Positions 8,595-16,340 are shown, numbered from the stretch's first letter. The stretch: DNA of 41,780 nucleotides from an uncultured Dorea sp. (GCA_910584095.1 CAJTYU010000003.1:1-41780), one strand, 5' to 3'. A program made the numbers and translations. The notes: generated by a model from the sequence alone, not told the origin.

Positions 8595-9881
8595 ATGGTT
8601 GTTTTACAATTTATTGCAAATAATATTATTGGTAACCCGGGTATTTTGTTTGGACTGATCGCTTTGACTGGACTGATGCTTCAGCGCAGGTCGTTTTCCG
8701 ATACAATGATGGGCGTCGTGAAAACAATTATTGGTTATGAAATTCTTGTGATCGGGTGCGGGCCGCTTCAGGCTGCGTGTAATGCGATCGGAGATATGAT
8801 CAGCCTGCTGATGGGCGGAGCTACCGGAATTATTCCGCAGAATTGGATGATTCAGGCTGCGTCCACGGCGAAGTTTGGTACGGAGGTAGGGCTGACCGTA
8901 CTGGTAGGGTTTATTGTGAATTTGATTCTTGCAAGGGTTACGAAGCTGAAATATGTGGCTCTGACTGGGCAGATCTTGGTAATTTGGGCATCTTATGCGG
9001 TTGGTGTCGTGGGAGGATACGAAGGCGTTTCTAAGCTTCAGATTGTATTGTTCTGCGGCGTATTCTGCGGGATATATAACTGGCTGGCAACTGCAGTATC
9101 CCACTATTTTATGAAAAAGAGCGGGAACATGACAGATGAGTATGCTCTTTATGTTACTGAAATTACGGGAATTGCAGTAACATCATGGCTGTCTAAGCTG
9201 GTTGGAAACAAAGAGAAACGCTGTGATGATATGGAAGTGCCGGAATGGCTGGAATGGGTTAGGGATACCACGGTATGTGTAACGACGATCTCCATCGTAA
9301 TTTGGACTATTATTGGAATTATCTGCGGCCCGGCAAATGTTGCGACGCTGACAAGCGGTTCGAACTGGCTGATATGGCTGATATTCCAAGGCGTTGATTT
9401 TGGCGCGGGCCTTACCATCGTTTTGTTTGGCGTACGTATGATGCTGGCAGAGATTGTTCCGGCCTTCAGGGGAATTGCAACAAAGGTAATCCCGGGCGCG
9501 ATTGCAGGCTTGGATTATCCGACCTCGTTCCAGTTTGCACCTATGGCGGTATTTATCGGATTTTTTGCAAATCTTGCAGGCGGTGTAATTGCAAGTATTA
9601 TCATGGCTGCGCTTGGATTTGACATTATTGTCCTTCCGGCTATTTGGATGAATTTCTGGACAGGAGGTATGCTTGGGGTATTTGCGGACTGCTATGGAGG
9701 ACGCAGGGCGACTGTGATTGTATGCTTCCTGATGGGGCTTGTGGTTCCTTTTGGATGGGCGGCGGCTTATCCGGTGGCTGGAAGTTTCCTTTCTACATTG
9801 GGCGCGACGGCTGATTACACAGATTCCGGAACGATTGGTCTGGCTTATGAATACATCGTTAAGTTTATTTTTGGCAGATAG
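8595..9881 (+). CDS. PTS EIIC, ascorbate (UlaA/SgaT) family
   Basis: A 428-residue membrane protein of the UlaA/SgaT family, with about 11 hydrophobic segments. The N-terminus VVLQFIANNIIGNPGILFG and the segment GVVKTIIGYEILVIG are typical of this family, whose known members import L-ascorbate and phosphorylate it on C6. AAGGAG (8579-8584) precedes the ATG. UlaG, UlaD, UlaE and UlaF, which degrade ascorbate 6-phosphate in enterobacteria, are not encoded in the cluster. The substrate is therefore likely a related acidic sugar or lactone, not necessarily ascorbate. Confidence 0.88.
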   Translation: MVVLQFIANNIIGNPGILFGLIALTGLMLQRRSFSDTMMGVVKTIIGYEILVIGCGPLQAACNAIGDMISLLMGGATGIIPQNWMIQAASTAKFGTEVGLTVLVGFIVNLILARVTKLKYVALTGQILVIWASYAVGVVGGYEGVSKLQIVLFCGVFCGIYNWLATAVSHYFMKKSGNMTDEYALYVTEITGIAVTSWLSKLVGNKEKRCDDMEVPEWLEWVRDTTVCVTTISIVIWTIIGIICGPANVATLTSGSNWLIWLIFQGVDFGAGLTIVLFGVRMMLAEIVPAFRGIATKVIPGAIAGLDYPTSFQFAPMAVFIGFFANLAGGVIASIIMAALGFDIIVLPAIWMNFWTGGMLGVFADCYGGRRATVIVCFLMGLVVPFGWAAAYPVAGSFLSTLGATADYTDSGTIGLAYEYIVKFIFGR

Positions 9882-9893
9882 AAGTTTTAGAAA

Positions 9894-9921
9894 CGGTGCG
9901 GAAGAGTAAGTTTCCGCACTG
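9894..9921 (+). other. Intercistronic hairpin between transport and catabolic genes
   Basis: A 10-bp stem (9894-9903 with 9912-9921, one G-T pair) with an 8-nt loop lies 13 bp after the EIIC stop codon. It has no T-run, so it is more likely an RNA processing or partial attenuation site that sets different levels for the PTS and enzyme genes. Confidence 0.5.
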
Positions 9922-9954
9922 TTAAAAGGAAGGATGAAGGGTCTGGTATGAAAT

Positions 9955-10911
9955 ATGGAAGCGTTTAAATTGTTGATCGTATCAAATTCCTTTGGAAGCT
10001 GCGGCGGGGATGTGTTTGAGAAATTGTCTGACGCCGGGATTGAGTATACAAAGGTACATAGCGAAAAGATTTTTGGAGAAAGGGAGCTGGCAGGGCTGAT
10101 TCCCGGATACGACGGTATTGTGGTTGGCGCAGATGTTGTGTCGAGAGCAGTGATTGAAGCGGGGACAAGGCTGAAAATCATTGCAAAGCATGGAGTAGGC
10201 CTTGACAATGTGGATCTGGAAGCGGCAAAGGAGCACGGCGTTGCGGTTACGATCGGCAGAAATTCCAACAGTGTGGCAGTGGCGGAACTGGCGATTGCGA
10301 TGATGATGAATCTGGCAAGGAACCTGAACGAACATTCCCGGAATATTAGGAATGGGGAGTGGATCCGCTTTAAAGGGATCGAACTGTCTGCGGCAGTACT
10401 TGGCGTAGCCGGCACAGGCAGTATCGGAAAAGAGGTGATCTGCCGAATGGAGCATTTCTGCAGGAATATTCTGGCCTATGATGCTTTTCCTGACAGAGAG
10501 TTTGAAAAACAGCATAGGATTACTTATGTTTCGCTGGATGAACTGTTGGAGAAATCTGATATTGTGACGCTGCATGTTCCGCTGGCGGAAGAAACAAGAA
10601 AGATGATCTGCAGGGAGACGCTGGGGAAAATGAAAAGGGGAGCGATTTTGGTAAATACAGCCAGAGGAGAACTTGCGGATGAGGAGGCCGTTGCAGACGC
10701 CTTGGAATCCGGAAGGCTTGGAGGGTTTGGAATCGACGCATTTGCGAAGGAGCCGCCATGGGGAAGCAGGCTCCTTAAGCAGAAGCATATTGTGATGAGT
10801 CCTCATGTGGGCGCATATACCGGTGAAGCAATCAATAAGATGAGCCAGTATGCGGCGGAATCTATTATCTGCTTTGCAGAAGGGAAGCCAGTCTGGAACC
10901 GGGTTATATAG
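9955..10911 (+). CDS. D-2-hydroxyacid dehydrogenase (SerA/phosphoglycerate dehydrogenase-like)
   Basis: A 318-residue NAD(P)-dependent dehydrogenase. The dinucleotide-binding loop is GTGSIGKEV. The catalytic Arg is in NTARGEL (Arg237) and the catalytic His in MSPHVGAYT (His284), which are the standard signatures of the family that oxidises D-2-hydroxyacids or reduces 2-keto acids. It lacks the C-terminal ACT domain of biosynthetic SerA. It is the first enzyme gene after the PTS components and is followed 8 bp later by a second, unrelated hydroxyacid dehydrogenase. The ribosome binding site is not ideal: GAAGGG lies 13 nt before the ATG. A six-codon open frame starting at ATG 9948 overlaps the start. 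Confidence 0.87.
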   Translation: MEAFKLLIVSNSFGSCGGDVFEKLSDAGIEYTKVHSEKIFGERELAGLIPGYDGIVVGADVVSRAVIEAGTRLKIIAKHGVGLDNVDLEAAKEHGVAVTIGRNSNSVAVAELAIAMMMNLARNLNEHSRNIRNGEWIRFKGIELSAAVLGVAGTGSIGKEVICRMEHFCRNILAYDAFPDREFEKQHRITYVSLDELLEKSDIVTLHVPLAEETRKMICRETLGKMKRGAILVNTARGELADEEAVADALESGRLGGFGIDAFAKEPPWGSRLLKQKHIVMSPHVGAYTGEAINKMSQYAAESIICFAEGKPVWNRVI

Positions 10912-10919
10912 GAGGTATT

Positions 10920-11951
10920 ATGGCACTTATATCAAAAGAAGAGTTGGCGGAATTGGTAAAAGAAGCCCTGTCAGAAGCGGGGGTCTCGGAAAAGAACAGT
11001 TCCATTATCGCAGATGCAGCGGTACAGGCTGAACTGCGGGGAATCAGTTCCCACGGGGTACAGATGATTCCGGTGTATCTGGAGAGAATAAAAAGAGGCG
11101 GGCTGGATCCGTTGGCTGAGCCCGTTGCAGAGAAGATCAGCGATACGGTGTGGAGAATAGATGGAAATGGGGCATGCGGACAGCTAGCCGCATATTGCGC
11201 CGCAGAGAAGATTATAGAGAATATCAAAAAGGGGATTCCGGGAACTGCAGGCATCAGAAATTCTAATCATTGCGGAATGCTGGCGTACTATACGGAAAGA
11301 ATTGCTGATGCAGGCGGAATTGGATTTATGACAGCAAATACGAATCCAAATGCCGCAGCGTTTGGCGGGGCAGAGAAAGTTCTTGGGACGAATCCTTTTT
11401 CTATAGCCTTTCCGGCAGAAGGCGATAGCATTGTTATTGATATGGCAACCACGTCTCTTGCAAAGGGGAAGCTTTACGAATATGCCAGAAAAGGGCAGAA
11501 GCTTCCGGAAGGAATTGCGGTCGATGAGGAAGGGTATCCGGTTACCGATCCGGAACAGGCGTTAAGCAGCATTCTGCTGCCTTTCGCGGGATATAAGGGA
11601 TATGCAATCTCGCTGACGGTTGAAATGCTGAGCGGCGTGGTTACGGGAGCGGGATGGAGTAAACAGGTGCATTCGCTGCATCAGGCTCCGGACCGGCAGC
11701 AGAATGCGGGGATGTTTCTTGCCGGGATACCGGCAGGGCTGTTTGTCGGCAAGGGGGAGTATGACAGGAGAACGGCGGAGTTCATGAAAGAGGTGAAGGG
11801 AAGCCGGAAAGCAGCGGGGACGGAGCGGATACTGTTTCCGGGAGAGCTGGAGTCCGAAAAACGGAGCAGGCAGAAAACCGATGGAATTGTAATAGAGGAT
11901 AAACTCCTTGAAACGATACAGAGCAGCTGCACTTACAGGCATGTGAAGTGA
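10920..11951 (+). CDS. Ldh_2-family (malate/lactate/diketogulonate) dehydrogenase
   Basis: A 343-residue member of the Ldh_2 family (YlbC, YiaK, ureidoglycolate dehydrogenase), unrelated in fold to classical lactate dehydrogenase. Visible signatures are GISSHGVQMIP with the conserved His45, IRNSNHCGMLAYYTE, TNTNPNAAAFGG, LGTNPFSIAFP and IDMATTSLAKGK. YiaK reduces 2,3-diketo-L-gulonate in a pathway for oxidised ascorbate, which fits the UlaA-type transporter upstream, but other family members act on malate, lactate or ureidoglycolate. AGGAGG (10911-10916) overlaps the previous stop codon, showing tight coupling. Confidence 0.87.
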   Translation: MALISKEELAELVKEALSEAGVSEKNSSIIADAAVQAELRGISSHGVQMIPVYLERIKRGGLDPLAEPVAEKISDTVWRIDGNGACGQLAAYCAAEKIIENIKKGIPGTAGIRNSNHCGMLAYYTERIADAGGIGFMTANTNPNAAAFGGAEKVLGTNPFSIAFPAEGDSIVIDMATTSLAKGKLYEYARKGQKLPEGIAVDEEGYPVTDPEQALSSILLPFAGYKGYAISLTVEMLSGVVTGAGWSKQVHSLHQAPDRQQNAGMFLAGIPAGLFVGKGEYDRRTAEFMKEVKGSRKAAGTERILFPGELESEKRSRQKTDGIVIEDKLLETIQSSCTYRHVK

Positions 11952-12037
11952 GCGCACAGGCCGCAGGAGATATAGATACAGGAAAAGGCAGGAACCAGAG
12001 CGCTGGTTTCATATACAGAAAGGAAGGGAAACGTATT

Positions 12038-12922
12038 ATGTACAAAATGAAAGGATGTATTCCTCCGATGATCACACCATTTAAGGAGGACGGAGAGCTG
12101 GATGTAAAGAGTTTGGAGGCGCTGGTTGAATTTTTAAGCGGGCATGTACACGGCGTATTTATTAACGGATCTTATGGATGCGGCGCATTGATGTCTCTGG
12201 AGGAAAGAAAACAGGTGGCCGAGATCACGAAAAGGGTTTCGGGCGGAAGAATCCAAGTGGTAGATCAGGTAGGAACAACTACAAACGGAGAAACTACGGA
12301 GCTGATCAGGCATGCAAAAGAAATCGGAGTGGATGCGGTGGCAGCGGTAGCGCCATATTATTTTACGCACAATGAGGACAGTATCCTGTATTTCTATGAG
12401 GATATGGTAAAAGCTGCCGGGGACATGCCGGTCTATGTGTATAATAATCCGAAATTCCAAGGATATCCCATCTCGCTGAATACTATCAGGAAGCTGCGTG
12501 ACATCGGAGTGCACGGTGTAAAGGATGCGACATTTGATATTATGATTCATGCGAATTATCATCGTGTCCTTGGAGCGGAAGGCTTTGACGTAGTGCTTGG
12601 AACGGAAGCGATGTGGCTGTCAGCATGCGTTCTCGGCACAAAAGCATTTATTCCAGGGCTGGCCAATGCATTTCCTGAGATTAATGTAAAAATGTATCAG
12701 GAGGGCATGAAGGGAGATTATGAAGCCTGCCGCCAGACACAGTTTATGGTGAATAAATGCAGGGATATCATGTATCTGGCGAAATCTACGCAGCTTGCTA
12801 TCTATGCCATGCTGGATGTGCGGGGCGTGATCAAGGCATACCCAAGGGCGCCGTTTATTGCGGCGGGAGAGAAAGAGAAGGAAGCAATCAGGGAAGAGCT
12901 GAAAAAGCTGGAGCTGATTTAA
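12038..12922 (+). CDS. Dihydrodipicolinate synthase/N-acetylneuraminate lyase family aldolase
   Basis: A 294-residue class I aldolase of the DapA/NanA/KdgA superfamily. The Schiff-base lysine is Lys162 in HGVKDATFD, the partner tyrosine is Tyr135 in VYVYNNP, and the substrate-carboxylate loop reads NGSYGCGALMSLEERKQV, where the usual family sequence is GSTGE. These enzymes cleave or form 2-keto-3-deoxy acids, usually giving pyruvate plus an aldehyde. Located in a PTS cluster, it more likely cleaves a sugar-acid intermediate than makes lysine precursors. The start at ATG 12038 follows AGGAAGGGAA. The longer frame from 11948 overlaps the previous gene and has no conserved sequence. Confidence 0.87.
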   Translation: MYKMKGCIPPMITPFKEDGELDVKSLEALVEFLSGHVHGVFINGSYGCGALMSLEERKQVAEITKRVSGGRIQVVDQVGTTTNGETTELIRHAKEIGVDAVAAVAPYYFTHNEDSILYFYEDMVKAAGDMPVYVYNNPKFQGYPISLNTIRKLRDIGVHGVKDATFDIMIHANYHRVLGAEGFDVVLGTEAMWLSACVLGTKAFIPGLANAFPEINVKMYQEGMKGDYEACRQTQFMVNKCRDIMYLAKSTQLAIYAMLDVRGVIKAYPRAPFIAAGEKEKEAIREELKKLELI

Positions 12923-12938
12923 ACTGGGAGAATCGGCT

Positions 12939-13568
12939 ATGAGAATGATAGATATCAGCGATCCGCTGTCTGCGGAAATGCTCAGATACCCTTCGGTGAA
13001 ACCCTTTGTGCATCATCTGGTAAGAGACTACTCAAAGGGCGATGAAGTCTGTATGTCCTCCATAGAAATGGTGATACATGACGGGACTCATATTGACGCG
13101 CCGCGCCATTACATAGAGGGAGGCGCCGGGATTGACGAGATCCCATTGAATCGGTTTATGGGAAACGCACAGGTAATCGAGGCAGAGCAGCCGGTTATTA
13201 CAGAAGAGGTATTAAGAAAAGCGGAAATTACGGAGAAAATGGTGCTGGTAAAAACGCCGTTTTCGGTGAATATTAAAGAGAACAGGCCGGGGAGCGCCAG
13301 CTATTTTACAGCAGAAGCCGCCAAGTATCTGGCAGAGAAGGGGATACAGCTTGCAGGAATTGACTCTTTCTCCGTAGATAAGGAAAAGGACCGGGGAAAA
13401 TGGGCCCATAAAATTTTGCTGAAAGCAGGAGTGCTTCTGCTGGAGGGAATCTGCTTGGAGGGCGTCCGGCCGGGGATTTACCGGCTGATCTGTTTTCCGC
13501 TTCATATCAGGAATATTGAGGCGGCTCCATGCAGGGCGGTGCTTATAGATGAAGGAGAGAACGTATGA
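12939..13568 (+). CDS. Cyclase-family (kynurenine formamidase-like) metal hydrolase
   Basis: A 209-residue protein of the cyclase family (Pfam Cyclase). The metal-binding signature HDGTHIDAPRHY at residues 47-58 supplies His47, His51, Asp53 and His57. Known members open amide or lactone-like bonds, such as N-formylkynurenine or isatin. In this cluster it could open a lactone or ring intermediate, which is an inference. It lies 16 bp after the aldolase gene and its stop codon overlaps the next start in ATGA, so the genes are translationally coupled. GGGAG precedes ATG 12939; a second ATG two codons later is possible. Confidence 0.85.
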   Translation: MRMIDISDPLSAEMLRYPSVKPFVHHLVRDYSKGDEVCMSSIEMVIHDGTHIDAPRHYIEGGAGIDEIPLNRFMGNAQVIEAEQPVITEEVLRKAEITEKMVLVKTPFSVNIKENRPGSASYFTAEAAKYLAEKGIQLAGIDSFSVDKEKDRGKWAHKILLKAGVLLLEGICLEGVRPGIYRLICFPLHIRNIEAAPCRAVLIDEGENV

Positions 13569-14431
13569 AAGTCATAATAACGGGAGCCAGCGGACTTCTG
13601 GGTGCAGATATCGCGGCAGTTTTTGCAAGGGAACATGAGGTTATGGCATTAAAGGGGCGGAAAGAACTGAATCTTACGGATGCGAAGGCGGTTCTTGCGT
13701 TCATGCAGGAAAAGAAGCCGGATCTTATCATAAACTGCGCGGGGTTCCGCATGGTGGACGCGGCGGAGGAACAGCGGAGGATGACCTTTGCAATTAATAC
13801 CTTTGGAGCCAAAAATGCCGCCCTCGCGGCAGCTAAACTCGATATTCCGCTGATTCATATCAGCAGCGACTCTGTGTTTGACGGAGAAACGGAGGTCCCT
13901 TATCACGAATATGATAAGACGAATCCAATCAATACTTATGGGCAGAGCAAGCTGATGGCAGAGAGCGAGGTGAGGGCTGTTCACAGAAAACATTTTATTA
14001 TCCGGGTTCCGCTTCTTTTTGGCGCGAAGGGATATAGGCATTCCAATTATATCTATATGATGATGGAGAAGCTCGACGCCGGGGAAACGCTTACCTATAC
14101 GACGGATCAGATGTGTTCGCCAACGTATTGTAAGGATGCTGCAGAAGAATTATTGAATATGGCGGAAACAGAATATTACGGAACTTACCATATCGCCAAT
14201 ACAGGTACCGCCTCTAGGTATGATTTTTACAGCGCCTGCGCGTCCGGTCTCGGATATTCTGTAAATCGGCTTGTTCCCATCCTGCAGAAGGATAGAAGTG
14301 CAAAGCGTGCAAAAAATACAATGTTTGACAGTATAGCCTATACAAATACCTTTCATCGTACGCTGCGCAGTTGGAAGGAAGCGCTGGAGGAGTGTCTGGA
14401 GGAGATCAAAGAACACAAAAACGTGACGTGA
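13565..14431 (+). CDS. RmlD-like NAD(P)-dependent sugar/aldehyde reductase (SDR)
   Basis: A 288-residue extended short-chain dehydrogenase. The cofactor loop is GASGLLG (7-13) and the active-site pair is in TYGQSK (Tyr125, Lys129). HISSDSVFDG at about residues 98-107 matches the dTDP-4-dehydrorhamnose reductase (RmlD) subfamily. No other rhamnose-synthesis genes (rmlA, rmlB, rmlC) are present, so a catabolic reduction within the PTS pathway is more likely than nucleotide-sugar synthesis. The start overlaps the upstream stop codon by 4 bp. The upstream end of the cyclase gene supplies AAGGAGAG as ribosome binding site. Confidence 0.83.
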   Translation: MKVIITGASGLLGADIAAVFAREHEVMALKGRKELNLTDAKAVLAFMQEKKPDLIINCAGFRMVDAAEEQRRMTFAINTFGAKNAALAAAKLDIPLIHISSDSVFDGETEVPYHEYDKTNPINTYGQSKLMAESEVRAVHRKHFIIRVPLLFGAKGYRHSNYIYMMMEKLDAGETLTYTTDQMCSPTYCKDAAEELLNMAETEYYGTYHIANTGTASRYDFYSACASGLGYSVNRLVPILQKDRSAKRAKNTMFDSIAYTNTFHRTLRSWKEALEECLEEIKEHKNVT

Positions 14432-14462
14432 ACGAAAATCGTGAATAAAGGGGAAGGGAAGT

Positions 14463-14732
14463 ATGATAACAAAATCTGTTACCATCAAAAATGCCACGGG
14501 ACTGCATGCCAGACCGGCAAGCGAATTTGTCCAGAAGGCAAAAGGATTTCAGAGTAAAATCCTGATTAATCGTGAAGGAGAGGAGCCGACCTCTGCAAAA
14601 TCCGTCATATTGCTTTTGTCCCATGGCTTCTGCCAGGGCGAACGGGTATTTATCAGTACGGAGGGAGAGGATGCCGAAGAGGCTCTAGATTCGTTAATTG
14701 CATTAATTAATTCAGGTTTTGGGGAATGTTAA
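14463..14732 (+). CDS. HPr-family phosphocarrier, cluster-encoded
   Basis: An 89-residue HPr. The phosphorylated histidine is His15 in GLHARPA. The regulatory serine region reads SAKSVILLLSHG, with Ser47 at the position of Ser46 of Bacillus HPr, though the residues after it differ from the common KSIMGVMSLG. HPr carries phosphate from Enzyme I to EIIA. A gene copy at the end of a substrate-specific cluster suggests a dedicated carrier or a regulatory HPr similar to Crh, which however lacks the His. The ribosome binding site is GGGGAAGGG at 14450-14458. A hairpin follows the stop codon by 7 bp. Confidence 0.9.
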   Translation: MITKSVTIKNATGLHARPASEFVQKAKGFQSKILINREGEEPTSAKSVILLLSHGFCQGERVFISTEGEDAEEALDSLIALINSGFGEC

Positions 14733-14739
14733 TTGCGGA

Positions 14740-14783
14740 GGCCGTGACGATCCGGTTTGGATCGTCATGGCCCTTACTATTTG
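14740..14783 (+). terminator. Terminator of the PTS cluster
   Basis: A 14-bp stem (14740-14753 with 14759-14772, one G-T pair, loop GGTTT) sits just after the HPr stop codon. The following sequence CTTACTATTTGCTT is only moderately T-rich, so termination may be partial. Confidence 0.65.
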
Positions 14784-14836
14784 CTTCGCTCACGGGAACG
14801 TGTAATTTTCCAACATTGAAAAAACTGTTAACTTCT

Positions 14837-15301
14837 ATTGCTTTCGTGCAGAGACGCTATTTTGAGAAGCTGCCGTTTTCTAGCAAAGAGGATTTGAGAA
14901 ATGCTTATCCGCTGGGAATACAGGCGGGCTGTGAGAAATTAGAGTCCATGGCGATTCCCATGGGTCCGGGCAATACAGATAAACAGCTTCAGATGATGGT
15001 AGATTTGAAAGCGACGGTTATCACGGCCACTTCCTCCTATGCGCTTTTGCTGGCGAATGAAGGCGCGCCGCTTCTTAGGTTTCGGACCCATGACATTTCC
15101 CGCATTAAACCAGAACTCTGTTCCTGCAAAAGCAGTTATCCGCTCATTGATATCATCAAGGTTGAGAGGACGGCGGCAGTGATCAGGGGGCTGTTCAAGT
15201 CTCGGATCGGTATTACGCCGAAGGTTACTATCGTTCCGGTGGGAACGCTGCCAAGGAGCGAGAAGAGGACGAAGAGCGTGACAGACTACAGGGAGCGATA
15301 G
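14837..15301 (+). pseudogene. Remnant of phenylacetate-CoA ligase (paaK-like)
   Basis: An open frame whose pieces match phenylacetate-CoA ligase in order but with large internal losses. KLPFSSKEDLRNAYPLG corresponds to the N-terminal region, IPMGPGNTDKQLQMM and TATSSYALLLANE to the middle, LLRFRTHDISRI to the adenylate-domain hinge, and VGTLPRSEKRTKSV to the C-terminus. The ATP-binding SSGTTG loop and more than half of a normal ~430-residue enzyme are missing, so it cannot be active. The frame has stayed open, running from ATG 14726, which overlaps the HPr stop codon, but no ribosome binding site or family N-terminus is present. The loss is probably by deletion. Confidence 0.8.
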
Positions 15302-15311
15302 GATATTTTTG

Positions 15312-15340
15312 TTGACAAGGACGGAAAGCGGTAGTATATA
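15312..15340 (+). promoter_or_regulatory. Ferritin promoter
   Basis: A consensus TTGACA (15312-15317), a 17-bp spacer and TATATA (15335-15340) lie 46 bp before the ferritin start. No obvious Fur box was recognised around it. Confidence 0.85.
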
Positions 15341-15385
15341 TAAATTATATTTTTGCAGTTCATTATCAAAACAGGAGGGTTTATT

Positions 15386-15898
15386 ATGTTAGATACCAAA
15401 GTGACAGAATTATTAAATCAGCAGATTAACAAAGAATTATATTCTGCGTATTTATATCTGGATTTTTCCAACTATTATTATGATCTTGGCTTGGACGGTT
15501 TTGGAAACTGGTATAAAGTTCAGGCGCAGGAGGAACGCGACCACGCGATGCTGTTTGTGCAGTACATGCTGAATAACGGCGAGAAGATCGTTCTGGAGGC
15601 CATTGACAAACCGGCGGTTGAGCTGACAGACGCTAAGGCAGTGCTGGAAGAAGGTTTAAAGCATGAGCAGTATGTGACGAGTCTGATTCACGGCATTTAT
15701 GACGCGGCATATTCCGTGAAGGATTTCCGCACGATGCAGTTCCTTGACTGGTTCGTAAAGGAGCAGGGAGAGGAAGAGACTAACGCGGACGGGCTGGTAA
15801 AGAAATTCGAGCTGTTCGGCGGCGATCCGAAGAGCCTGTATATGCTGGACAGTGAGCTTGGCGGCCGGGTATACGCGGCTCCGTCGCTGGCGCTGTAG
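15386..15898 (+). CDS. ftnA: Ferritin
   Basis: A 170-residue non-haem ferritin of the bacterial FtnA type, which stores iron as a mineral inside a 24-subunit shell. Ferroxidase residues are Glu17 (NKELYSAY), Glu50 and His53 (QAQEERDHAM); EQGEEETNA supplies the later Glu and Gln ligands. The length matches the family. The ATG at 15386 is chosen over 15353 because AGGAGGG (15373-15379) stands immediately before it and the family N-terminus begins here. It is a single-gene transcript with its own consensus promoter. Confidence 0.93.
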   Translation: MLDTKVTELLNQQINKELYSAYLYLDFSNYYYDLGLDGFGNWYKVQAQEERDHAMLFVQYMLNNGEKIVLEAIDKPAVELTDAKAVLEEGLKHEQYVTSLIHGIYDAAYSVKDFRTMQFLDWFVKEQGEEETNADGLVKKFELFGGDPKSLYMLDSELGGRVYAAPSLAL

Positions 15899-15999
15899 GA
15901 GTTACAATCCAAACGTTGGCTGCCGGATACGTATTAAATCAGGATGCATTCTCTAAGCAGACGAAGTATCACTTTAATGAACTGCCATTCGGACAATAA
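15892..15999 (+). pseudogene. Unidentified C-terminal gene scrap
   Basis: Directly after ferritin, in a different frame, the sequence reads AVGVTIQTLAAGYVLNQDAF then SKQTKYHFNELPFGQ and a stop codon at 15997-15999. The composition is protein-like but there is no start codon or ribosome binding site. It may be the tail of a gene lost by deletion. I do not recognise the family. Confidence 0.35.
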
Positions 16000-16070
16000 C
16001 CGGCAGCTAAAACGAAGATACTAAAATGAAAAACCAAAACGAAATAATTTGACAAAATTTGAATAAAGAA

Positions 16071-16100
16071 TTGACAGGAAGCGGTCGCGTGTGGTATAAA
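16071..16100 (+). promoter_or_regulatory. Promoter of the tRNA-Trp gene
   Basis: TTGACA (16071-16076) and an extended -10, TGGTATAAA (16092-16100), are separated by 18 bp. Transcription would begin near 16107, about 30 nt before the mature tRNA. Confidence 0.8.
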
Positions 16101-16119
16101 TACTTAGCGGCCGCTTTTT
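16079..16119 (+). terminator. Terminator-like hairpin overlapping the tRNA promoter
   Basis: A 10-bp stem (16079-16088 with 16107-16116, one T-G pair) is followed by TTTTT to 16119. The -10 element lies in its loop. RNA arriving from the ferritin side would form this hairpin, while RNA starting at the internal promoter would not contain its left arm. Confidence 0.6.
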
Positions 16120-16136
16120 GGCTGCATAGGATAGAA

Positions 16137-16207
16137 AGGGGATTGGTCAAATGGTATGACAGGAGTCTCCAAAACTCTTAGCGGGAGTTCGATTCTCTCA
16201 TCCCCTG
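16137..16207 (+). tRNA. tRNA-Trp (anticodon CCA)
   Basis: A 71-nt cloverleaf can be drawn by hand. The acceptor stem AGGGGAT pairs perfectly with ATCCCCT. The D stem GTCA/TGAC has loop AATGGTA with the conserved GG. The anticodon stem GGAGT/ACTCT has loop CTCCAAA, giving anticodon CCA. The variable loop is TAGC. The T stem GGGAG/CTCTC has loop TTCGATT, followed by discriminator G. CCA is not encoded; a T-run follows. The D arm and anticodon stem differ from the common clostridial tRNA-Trp (from memory), so this could be a second, divergent copy. It stands alone, not in a tRNA cluster. Confidence 0.85.
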
Positions 16208-16218
16208 TTTTTGGATGT

Positions 16219-16262
16219 GCTGGAAGTCTTGAAAATAAAGGCTTCCGGCTTTTTCTTTTTTG
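16219..16262 (+). terminator. Terminator of the tRNA-Trp transcript
   Basis: A 12-bp stem (16219-16230 with 16238-16249, two G-T pairs) with a 7-nt loop is followed by a T-run of about 12 nt. Confidence 0.9.
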
Positions 16263-16340
16263 GGAAATTACTATGTAGGCAAGTATGTAGTCAGACAGGA
16301 GCATTTCTAAAATGAGATGGCTTTTTCAACAATAAATAAG

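Noticed and set aside
9183..10415. 410-codon open frame on the minus strand across the EIIC and hydroxyacid dehydrogenase genes
   Set aside because: It is antisense to two well-supported genes, has a serine/proline/arginine-rich low-complexity translation and no ribosome binding site.
9982..10806. 274-codon minus-strand open frame
   Set aside because: It lies wholly antisense to the D-2-hydroxyacid dehydrogenase and has no recognisable motif.
16104..16304. 66-codon minus-strand open frame
   Set aside because: It is antisense to the tRNA-Trp gene and its terminator.
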